From Liminaster sp045576355 (GTDB lineage: Bacteria; Bacteroidota; Bacteroidia; Bacteroidales; UBA3663): 44,700 nt of DNA. Position 1 is the first letter of the stretch, and each line of letters starts with the position of its first letter. The translations under genes were made by a program, and so were the position numbers. Under the pieces are notes generated by a model. The model saw nothing but the letters and a program-made list of their open reading frames with translations, was not told the origin of the DNA and did no database searches. Positions 26,901-32,628 of this stretch are shown here, piece by piece. The stretch is from contig JAZNGG010000011.1 in NCBI GenBank assembly GCA_045576355.1, forward strand, positions 1-44,700, given 5' to 3'.

Positions 26901-27684
26901 CACCTCTGCCGCCGGCAACGAGACCTGGACCGACATCCTCCTGCGCGAACTGGAGGAGGGAACACTCGTTCAGGTAGATCTGGGCAAGTGTCTCTATGAT
27001 GCGACACAAAACAACATCGAGGTCCCCGTCTCTGTGAAGTTTGCCGTCGATATGACTTCTGCCAACTATAATGTCTCCTTCATCATCCTCGAAGATGGTT
27101 TGATGTCTCCGCAGAGCAACTATTTCTATAACAATGCCGATCCGCTGCTCGGCTCATGGGGCCAGGGAGGCACACATGGCTCCTACTCTTTGGTCACTTA
27201 CGAACATGTGGCACGCGCCGTCATCGGCAACTACGGCGGCATGAGCGGTTATCTCCCCAACGGCAATATCTCCAGTGACAAGGAGTACGGCTTCACCCTC
27301 CGGACCTCCGCAAGCGCATTCTCCGGCAAAGTGGCGATGGCAAATGCCTCAGTGGTTTGTCTCCTCATCAATGCCAATACCGGCCGCATCGAAAATGCAG
27401 CGATCGGACATTTCAATGAGGGCAACGTGGGGATCGAAGAACTCGTTACGGAGAGTATCCCCTTCAAGGTCACTCGCGAAGAACAAGGGGTGACACTCCT
27501 CTTCGAGACCTCACTCCCGGTAAAAGCCTCACTCCATGATCTCAACGGACGCCTGCTCGACAGCTACACCGGAAACAGCTCTGCAGGACAGATGCTCCAT
27601 CTCGATAGCCACCATGCAGAAATAACGATCCTCCGGGTAACTACTCCACAAGGCAACTACGTAAGGAGGATCATAAGCAAATAA
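23920..27684 (+). CDS. Large T9SS-sorted surface protein with Omp28-like thioredoxin-fold domain
   Basis: A 1254-residue protein read from ATG 23920, which gives a signal peptide (about 1-24); the frame is open 34 codons further upstream. In order: WD/propeller-like repeats (about 30-385, with units such as VSPDGKYAVGVYSPN and VSPDGNILLGCMSF), one or two Ig-like SbsA-type domains (about 390-610), a choice-of-anchor J/cleaved-adhesin-type jelly roll (about 611-835), an Omp28-related domain with thioredoxin-like CxxC in AWCGNCPLG (W917 onward), and a C-terminal T9SS sorting domain (about 1190-1254, SLHDLNGRLLDSY and ending NYVRRIISK). It is probably exported by T9SS and fixed to the surface. 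No protease or glycosidase motif is seen. It is monocistronic: own promoter and strong terminator. Confidence 0.85.
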   Translation: MKKFAIIPVALCVLGTVFATTQSAGQPHITTYTFSNGATLSAMSPNGLWATAKGFNDASLDSYPYLINLTTHDTLPLLTADDYAIGISAGAYDVTNDGKIVVGHYSESPAFYYSEQGSWEVVENVTGHFNAVSPDGKYAVGVYSPNIENIFEEAPLFFENGARVSLEGLPKTDITGRDQKQNRLIGVSPDGNILLGCMSFSYPGSGCSYYVYDRRTGTHDFIGKGYLKNGSHVDAAHMSNNGKWVTGTFNNVQPIDGETAYYNENYISYIYNVETREFTPLYNGEEDYDHAGNAVSNEGVVFGCSPYLNPSRSLQVRHGNFWYPLETILSSRYGVDYRSATGYQVTGLALDVSDDGRTIAAMAYITEENYILTLPETYDAAAAGVNLLSEVSFSPTDGTRFATISQIRVTFDRVVEYVGGNATIYKGEDRVRSSLSVTNAENGKAWDIGFRATALEEDTHYQVVIPAGMFRIPGSEMTNPEYTVRYVGRAEKPVQLISTLPADGGSLSELSYNSPVTLTFDIPVQLSSTAAGQLYQVGNETPLCDLTLAYGGNMVAAYPTSTRYLFKGSEYIVKIEAGQITDQMGNCGNDPITLHLTGLYERPLPADGENLIDQDFNDMSNSLNSFLLYEGDHNVPTSTMKSWGFDADNTPWNFSIRDDDAEDYCAASTSMYSTAGKSDNWMSTLPIYVPSADYVLTWKAQSYLKAKSDSLRVYIWESDEQLSALSAATVDKIRSEGKLVFFDRIYPGANENTLAGEWSNYSVDLAPYSGKNIYIVFADLNTNQSVLFVDDLKVEAISGHFTVGSITETIITTQSETEVSGYVRIVKDTLYTDLTAYYHNADLSICDTIRVGDLNLRTGDVYRFHFERKLPVALGRITDYTIGVRLGNETREIHGKVSNLAFSPVKRVVVEKLTGAWCGNCPLGIVAFDYMNTSFKDNFIPIAIHTANGGSDLYDFSAYSNYLGLSAAPTGRVNRIDTVYSPICTDAASGKFSFTSAAGNETWTDILLRELEEGTLVQVDLGKCLYDATQNNIEVPVSVKFAVDMTSANYNVSFIILEDGLMSPQSNYFYNNADPLLGSWGQGGTHGSYSLVTYEHVARAVIGNYGGMSGYLPNGNISSDKEYGFTLRTSASAFSGKVAMANASVVCLLINANTGRIENAAIGHFNEGNVGIEELVTESIPFKVTREEQGVTLLFETSLPVKASLHDLNGRLLDSYTGNSSAGQMLHLDSHHAEITILRVTTPQGNYVRRIISK

Positions 27685-27742
27685 GCCCTCTCCGGAAATT
27701 AACTATTTCCGCACACCGGATTATCAGAAATTACAAACATAC

Positions 27743-27792
27743 CCCACGAGGATATGCCACCAACCCACAGGCATATCCTCGTGGGTTTATTA
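27743..27792 (+). terminator. Strong terminator after the Omp28-like gene
   Basis: A perfect 16-bp inverted repeat (27743-27758, CCCACGAGGATATGCC, and 27770-27785) with an 11-base loop, followed by TTTATTATTAT. It lies 58 bases after the stop codon. Confidence 0.9.
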
Positions 27793-27894
27793 TTATAGGG
27801 AGAAACACAAAACAAAGTCCCTCACGCGCGCGTACATATATTATAAAAAGCATGACGACGACGTATGTATAAATGCAGGTAGTCATATGATATT

Positions 27895-27938
27895 ACACGG
27901 CGGCGTCATACACATCACACGGCAGCGTCATGCAAATA
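27895..27938. repeat. Two-copy 22-bp tandem repeat
   Basis: ACACGG, then CGGCGTCAT or CAGCGTCAT, then ACACATC or GCAAATA. Copies begin at 27895 and 27917, exactly 22 bases apart, in intergenic DNA. A possible third, much weaker copy starts near 27939. Confidence 0.6.
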
Positions 27939-27940
27939 GC

Positions 27941-28111
27941 ACACAGAAAAACGCTCGCTATCGCAGGGCGAAGCCCCCAAGCCATAGCTTTTTTGGCACA
28001 CAGAAAGCACAGAAAAACACAGAAAACGCTCGCTATCGCTTGCGTTTACCATCCGGAAGGAAAGCACGGCGGAGCATGTGCGCTCTGTGCTTTTCTGTGT
28101 ATTCTGTGTGA
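27941..28111. repeat. Composite intergenic repeat: direct repeats plus a long imperfect inverted repeat
   Basis: CACAGAAAA followed by ACGCTCGCTATCGC occurs at about 27943-27964 and again at about 28018-28039. A long imperfect inverted repeat has arms at 27997-28023 and 28084-28111 (outer part CACACAGAA, inner part CACAGAAAA, about 25 of 28 positions paired). It encloses about 60 bases with a smaller AACGC/GCGTT stem. It has a MITE- or REP-like look, but no target-site duplication was identified. A short ORF across it is not convincing. Confidence 0.6.
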
Positions 28112-28252
28112 GAAATAAATATTATTTGTGTGATTAAGAAGTAAAGAAACAATAATATAATATTCCTCCCCTAAAAAAAACTTAACCTCACACCCCCTAA
28201 AGCCATCGCCCTCGCACGACAAAACCCCAAATTGTCACCTGAAGAAAGCAAG

Positions 28253-28330
28253 ACAACCGATTGTTTCCTCTGCGCAAATCGATTGCACAAAACAAGGTAA
28301 CCGGTTGCATCTACAGAGACAACCGGTTGC
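28253..28330. promoter_or_regulatory. Four operator-like palindromes with exact 22-bp phasing
   Basis: Four near-palindromic sites have cores ACCGAT, ATCGAT, ACCGGT and ACCGGT. Their centres are at 28258/28259, 28280/28281, 28302/28303 and 28324/28325, each exactly 22 bases (about two helical turns) apart. Each core is flanked by CAA/TTG-type arms, often extended to TTGCA. CpG-centred palindromes of this type resemble LacI-family operators; that family assignment is inference. The array lies 255 bases upstream of a TATCTTTG promoter box and about 350 bases upstream of the MORN gene. No regulator gene is adjacent. Confidence 0.6.
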
Positions 28331-28585
28331 ACATAAATCAGTCAAAACCGAGAAGAAAATTCAGACTTTTTCGCTACAGAAGAAGAAAAAAAGTGAGAAA
28401 ATAAAAGGGAAGACGAAGAGAAAGAGAGCATTTTTACGCAAACAACGAATGAAAACACCCATTTTTTCAGCCATAGAAGAAAGACTTTGTAATCTCCATA
28501 TAGCAAAACAGCTAAATTTAGTGCAAAAACGAGACAAAATGGGCAATTTGACTATTATATTAAAGTAATTATGCGCAATTCGCTC

Positions 28586-28593
28586 TATCTTTG
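28586..28593 (+). promoter_or_regulatory. Possible -7 box of the MORN-repeat gene
   Basis: TATCTTTG fits TAnnTTTG perfectly. No good TTTG or TTG lies 19-20 bases upstream, so the promoter may be activator-dependent. It is about 85 bases before ATG 28679. Confidence 0.45.
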
Positions 28594-28678
28594 CATTGCG
28601 AGACGAAACAAAACGCAAATAAATTGCACGACTTGCACAAATGAACTCAAACAACAAATCTTCTAAAAACTCGAAAAT

Positions 28679-29389
28679 ATGAAAAACGTCATTATCACCC
28701 TCAGCGTCATCATTGCAAGCATGTTTGCCGTAACTTTTACTGCATCTGCAGGTGAGAAGGTCGTTCATCGTCAATATAACAATGGTTACTACGTAGGCAC
28801 AATGCATAAAGGACAGCGCCACGGACAGGGCACTTACGTTTATGCTGACGGTTCTAAGTATGAAGGTGAATGGGTAAACGGCAAGAAGTGTGGTTATGGC
28901 GTGATGACTTGGAAAGATGGTCATCGTTACGAAGGCAATTGGGCCAATGACGTTTGCGAAGGTTATGGTGTAGTTACTTATAGCGACTGCCGTTATGAAG
29001 GTAACTGGACCAACAATCAGAAGAATGGCCAGGGCACACAGACATGGTTTGGTGATTCTCCATACGCAGGTGACACATATTGTGGAGAGTTTGCCAATGG
29101 CGTACGCAGCGGTAAGGGCGTTTACACTTACGCTGATGGTTCAAAATATGATGGTGAGTGGGCAAAAGGTCGCAAAGCCGGTTATGGTGTGACTACTTGG
29201 GCACAGGGTGGCAAGTATGAAGGTCAGCACGCAAACGGTCAGCTCGAAGGCGAAGGCATCTTCACATTCAGCGATGGCAGCTACTACATCGGTACATTCA
29301 AGAAAAACCAAATGTGTGGTCGTGGCACTTTGTACAGCGCTACAGGTAGAGTCCTCAAGCAGACCGGTGAAGAACTCGCAGCCCTCTGA
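28679..29389 (+). CDS. Secreted MORN-repeat protein
   Basis: A 236-residue protein with a clear signal peptide (about 1-25, ending TASAG) and then eight MORN-type repeats of about 23 residues through almost the whole mature chain, for example ADGSKYEGEWVNGKKCGYG and SDGSYYIGTFKKNQMCGRG. Repeats 2-3 closely resemble repeats 6-7, which suggests duplication of a larger block. MORN repeats form an elongated beta-sheet used for protein or lipid binding; no enzyme domain is attached. It stands alone between two long non-coding stretches and looks monocistronic. Codon use is more T- and A-ending than in the neighbouring Omp28-like gene. The specific role is not known. Confidence 0.85.
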   Translation: MKNVIITLSVIIASMFAVTFTASAGEKVVHRQYNNGYYVGTMHKGQRHGQGTYVYADGSKYEGEWVNGKKCGYGVMTWKDGHRYEGNWANDVCEGYGVVTYSDCRYEGNWTNNQKNGQGTQTWFGDSPYAGDTYCGEFANGVRSGKGVYTYADGSKYDGEWAKGRKAGYGVTTWAQGGKYEGQHANGQLEGEGIFTFSDGSYYIGTFKKNQMCGRGTLYSATGRVLKQTGEELAAL

Positions 29390-29617
29390 TCAGAGAGTCT
29401 GAAAGGACTACCACTACATAAAGAAACAAAACAAAACATAATAAGACAACAGAAATAAACTTTTTCATGCATTAAATATTTTTAAATTGTATTTTTTCTT
29501 TTATAAGTAACAAATTAGAGAGTTCATTTTTATCTTAACATAGCAACACACACATTTTACATTGACGTTATTATTTTAGAGAGATTTGTAAGATTAGAAG
29601 AAATTTTGTGAAATAGG

Positions 29618-29645
29618 ATGCACGGCGAAGGGATTCGGCGTGCAT
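29618..29645. terminator. Hairpin downstream of the MORN gene
   Basis: ATGCACGGCGAA, loop GGGA, TTCGGCGTGCAT: a 12-bp stem with one mismatch. On the plus strand it is followed, after five bases, by a short TTTT. It may be a terminator for the MORN transcript, 230 bases after its stop, or part of a small RNA. Confidence 0.4.
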
Positions 29646-29839
29646 TCGACTTTTATGGACGGACACACTTCGAGGTAAATAATTCGCGATCGATTTATTA
29701 CGAAAGTTCCGACACACATATTTAGTACATAGGATTAACACAAGCGAAGTTATATGTCAAGTGGACTTAACATTTTAACAAATAAAGCATAAGGTAAGGT
29801 TGAGAATTTTATTTTTATTCCGATGGATTTGCTAATTTA

Positions 29840-29870
29840 TTGTAATTATTCCAACTTTGCTCTATCTTTC
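29840..29870 (+). promoter_or_regulatory. Predicted promoter of the 729-residue surface protein gene
   Basis: TTG (29840-29842), exactly 20 bases, TATCTTTC (29863-29870), one base off TAnnTTTG. It gives a leader of about 150 bases. Confidence 0.5.
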
Positions 29871-30026
29871 ATTGGAATAGCATCTCTGTACGATAAGTTC
29901 TCTCTATCCAAATGATTGGAAACGACTGCAACCCTCGTTCTAACAGCAGGATGCCACGAAACGAGAAACTCGAGAAACTATTTTAGATAAGAAAAGAATA
30001 ACAATAACTCATAAAAAATTACAACA

Positions 30027-32216
30027 ATGAAAAGACATTTACTTACACTCCTGACCCTATCATGCTTAGGTTTAGGAATTGCTGTGGCTCAAGAAAAAGA
30101 GTACACGACTGTCTATGATCAAGATTACGAAAATGCTGAAACTTTTGCAGAAGGATTAACTTTTAGTGTTGCAGGACGTTATCAAGCTACTCAAATGAGT
30201 AGGAATGATGGCAATTGTCTTTTAATATCCGAAACAGCAGCTGTTAATGGTTCCACCGTGACATTTTCCAAATTAGAAGAAATAACTCCTTATACATCCT
30301 CCTCAGATTACAAATGGGATTTTGACATTGCTTTTACAAATCCTAATAATCAAGGTGCGAGTGTAGAATTGAAAGATAATTCCGGAAACACATTGGTTAA
30401 GTTTAATATGGTCGCATACGCTTATGAGACCACAGGAGATGTTTATATTAACGGAAATGAAACAGAATCAAAATACACATTTAATGTACAAAAATGGTGG
30501 AATAATCCTAAAGATTTTTATCACGTTGCTATCGCTTCAAATGCGACAGACGGAACGACAATGACAATTACAAATGCAAACGATGAAAGCACAGAAATTT
30601 CCATCTCAAATGAATTTAAACGATTTACTAAAATTGTTTATAACACCGGTCGTTATCGTAGTCGTATTGCCCTCGACAACATGTCTGTAAAAATTCTCTT
30701 CGAGAAACCAATTACCCCTGAAGCAGAAATAACCGGCGTAAACGGGACTGCCCGTGAAATCACTATGTCACAAATGACCGGCGATAGCATCTATTGGTAT
30801 GTAGGAGATGACACGGAAAATGTAAACTACTACTATGAGCCTATCGAAGTAGCCGAGGCTTGCACTCTCAAGATCTATGCAAGCAAAAACAATAATAAAT
30901 CTGATATTTTAGAGTACCCGGTGGCAGCCGGCTCATATGTCAAGCTCAATGCTCCCACATTCCAAAGAAATAATTATAACACAGCATCCAAACTCTCTGA
31001 CATCGTTTTCTACTCTGATCAGACCTCTGTGCTTTGCCAGCCGACAGCAACCATCTACTACATGGACGGCAGCGGAAAGCAAGGTACAGTTGCCAACGGA
31101 GAAACAGCCAAGATTGCTCTCGGCGACTTGAAGATTTGGACAGCAGCAGAGGGTTATGTCAACAGCGACGTCATAACAGTCAATGTGCACAAAGCGATAG
31201 AGTACCAGCAGGTATGGCAGGAGATCTTCACCGATGCCAGTGGAGACGTAACTTTGAGCGCAAATCCCGTCATCACCATCAGCGGAACAAACTATCACGC
31301 AATCAGTGATGAAAATGGTACGTTTGATGAGCGATTCTTATGCGCTGATAATTATAATTGGTTAGCAAATAAAGGAGGTCTTTACTCCTATACCGGCGGA
31401 TGGCGCAACATCTGCGTCCGCAACGTCAAAGCAGGACAATATGTGATCTTTACCGGTACCAATGGTTATGGAGAAGCCTACGAGATCAATGCCGTATCAA
31501 GCAACATCACTTTGGATCTCTTAGAGACACAAGGCGAATCTATCGTATTCCAGGCTGCAGCAGACGGAGACTGCGTGTTCTCTGTACATCGTTACAATGT
31601 GTTCTACACCGTCGGTGTATATGCAGAGCCACACAGCCATGAGATGACACCTCATGCTGTGAGCGAGGGTTACCTTACCTTCTATAACAACGACCTCGAC
31701 CACATGGCACCTAACAGCACCAAAGTATATACCGTCAGCAAATCGACTTCCGAAGGCTGGCTGACCCTCACTGAGGTGGAAGACCGTCACATCCCGGCAG
31801 GTAATGCTGTGATCATTCAGGCTCAGGCAGGCATCCCATTTGAAGTGGAGAGCATTGACCGCACCGAAAAGATCCTCGAAAACAACATCCTCAAAGGAAC
31901 AGAGACTGAGTTACAGCTCGAAGCCGGTCAGTATGTATATGTTCTCAGTGTGGATGCCAACAAGGAGAATGTAGGCTTCTACAAATACACCAATAAAACA
32001 TTGGCTGCCGGCAAGGCATACATCGATCCTGCTGATCTCGACTGGACAGCCAACGGCGCTCCGATGCTCCGCATTGGTACAGGCATGACTGCCATCGAAG
32101 AGATCGCAACCGAAGAGGCTGCCGATCAGTCCACCTATGACCTCCTCGGCCGCCGCGTACAGGCTCCGGCACAAGGTCTCTATATCCAGGGAGGTAAGAA
32201 AGTCTGGGTGAAATAA
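30027..32216 (+). CDS. Exported multidomain surface protein with chitobiase-type and C-terminal sorting-like domain
   Basis: A 729-residue protein with a signal peptide (about 1-21, ending AVAQ). Residues about 25-230 look like a beta-sandwich carbohydrate-binding or lectin-like domain (DYENAETFAEGLTFSVAG, WDFDIAFTNPN, RIALDNMSV). Two chitobiase/hexosaminidase C-terminal-like segments follow (about 235-390; ITMSQMTGDSIYWYVG and ATIYYMDGSG). The C-terminus reads STYDLLGRRVQAPAQGLYI and ends GKKVWVK, a short sorting-like tail frequent in Bacteroidales surface proteins; whether T9SS uses it is not certain. No catalytic site is seen. The first 670 bases are clearly more AT-rich than the rest. A small protein gene follows after 69 bases, before a shared terminator. 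Confidence 0.7.
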   Translation: MKRHLLTLLTLSCLGLGIAVAQEKEYTTVYDQDYENAETFAEGLTFSVAGRYQATQMSRNDGNCLLISETAAVNGSTVTFSKLEEITPYTSSSDYKWDFDIAFTNPNNQGASVELKDNSGNTLVKFNMVAYAYETTGDVYINGNETESKYTFNVQKWWNNPKDFYHVAIASNATDGTTMTITNANDESTEISISNEFKRFTKIVYNTGRYRSRIALDNMSVKILFEKPITPEAEITGVNGTAREITMSQMTGDSIYWYVGDDTENVNYYYEPIEVAEACTLKIYASKNNNKSDILEYPVAAGSYVKLNAPTFQRNNYNTASKLSDIVFYSDQTSVLCQPTATIYYMDGSGKQGTVANGETAKIALGDLKIWTAAEGYVNSDVITVNVHKAIEYQQVWQEIFTDASGDVTLSANPVITISGTNYHAISDENGTFDERFLCADNYNWLANKGGLYSYTGGWRNICVRNVKAGQYVIFTGTNGYGEAYEINAVSSNITLDLLETQGESIVFQAAADGDCVFSVHRYNVFYTVGVYAEPHSHEMTPHAVSEGYLTFYNNDLDHMAPNSTKVYTVSKSTSEGWLTLTEVEDRHIPAGNAVIIQAQAGIPFEVESIDRTEKILENNILKGTETELQLEAGQYVYVLSVDANKENVGFYKYTNKTLAAGKAYIDPADLDWTANGAPMLRIGTGMTAIEEIATEEAADQSTYDLLGRRVQAPAQGLYIQGGKKVWVK

Positions 32217-32285
32217 CCTCTCTCGGACAGATATAACAAATCATATAAGCATTTATTGACTAATCATTTAATATCGTACACACTT

Positions 32286-32465
32286 ATGAAAACAACATAT
32301 ATCAAACCCGAGATCGAAGTTATCAAAATGGATCCTATGACTCTTATCGCTGCATCTCTCCCTACGGGTAGCGGCGAAGCAAACGACGAAGTGGGCGCAC
32401 TCATCCAGAGAAGACGCGACAACGCCTGGGCAGAGTATGAAACAGGAGCTTCCGGAACACTCTAA
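32286..32465 (+). CDS. Small 59-residue protein with MKxxYxxPxxxV N-terminus
   Basis: Read from ATG 32286; an upstream in-frame start is possible, but the conserved-looking N-terminus begins here. It starts MKTTYIKPEIEVIKMDPMTL, then IAASLPTGSG, and continues with an acidic and Arg-rich tail (NDEVGALIQRRRDNAWAEYE) ending GASGTL. From memory, Bacteroidales genomes carry many short unnamed proteins with this K-x-Y-x-x-P...V...A-x-S pattern, often near surface-protein genes. No function is established that I know of. There is no signal peptide and no membrane segment. It is probably co-transcribed with the preceding gene and ends 54 bases before the terminator. Confidence 0.7.
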   Translation: MKTTYIKPEIEVIKMDPMTLIAASLPTGSGEANDEVGALIQRRRDNAWAEYETGASGTL

Positions 32466-32518
32466 TCTACGCACGACCGAACGAAATAAAAGTTCTTTAT
32501 TAATATTGTTTTAAAAGA

Positions 32519-32555
32519 GAGGCAGAGCCACATTAGTGACCCTGCCTCAATTATT
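32519..32555. terminator. Bidirectional terminator between the small protein and the GH3 gene
   Basis: A perfect stem GAGGCAG (32519-32525) / CTGCCTC (32542-32548) with a 16-base loop. On the plus strand AATTATTTTAT follows; on the minus strand TCTTTTAAAAC follows. It can end transcripts from both sides. Confidence 0.75.
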
Positions 32556-32591
32556 TTATAGAATTCGATTATTCCCCCTAAACCTCCCCCA

Positions 32592-32628
32592 CCATAGCCA
32601 TCACCATCGCCATAGCCATCAGCCATTG
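32592..32628. repeat. GCCATAGCCATC-type short repeat directly after the GH3 stop
   Basis: Hexamer-like units of CCATAG, CCATCA and CCATCG run to the last base before the GH3 stop codon. The same GCCATAGCCATC string occurs at 17154-17184, also directly after a minus-strand stop codon (rlmI). A related CCCCCTAAAGCCATCGCC occurs near 28190-28212. Confidence 0.6.

Larger units (their letters stand above)
29390..30026. other. 637-base AT-rich intergenic region
   Basis: No convincing gene is present. It holds a strong hairpin (29618-29645) and the predicted promoter of the next gene (29840-29870). The leader of about 150 bases before ATG 30027 contains short complementary CTCGTT/AACGAG segments that may fold. 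A 35-codon ATG frame starting at 29618 overlaps the hairpin and has no supporting features. Confidence 0.5.

Noticed and set aside
27887..28118. Two overlapping short plus-strand frames after the Omp28-like gene
   Set aside because: They run through the direct and inverted repeats, with low-complexity Arg/Lys/His-rich products and no start signal.
28361..28924. 187-codon minus-strand frame overlapping the MORN gene start
   Set aside because: It covers the MORN signal peptide and promoter on the opposite strand and has no recognisable domain.
29618..29725. 35-codon ORF beginning at ATG 29618
   Set aside because: Its start lies in a stable hairpin, and there is no homology signal or promoter.
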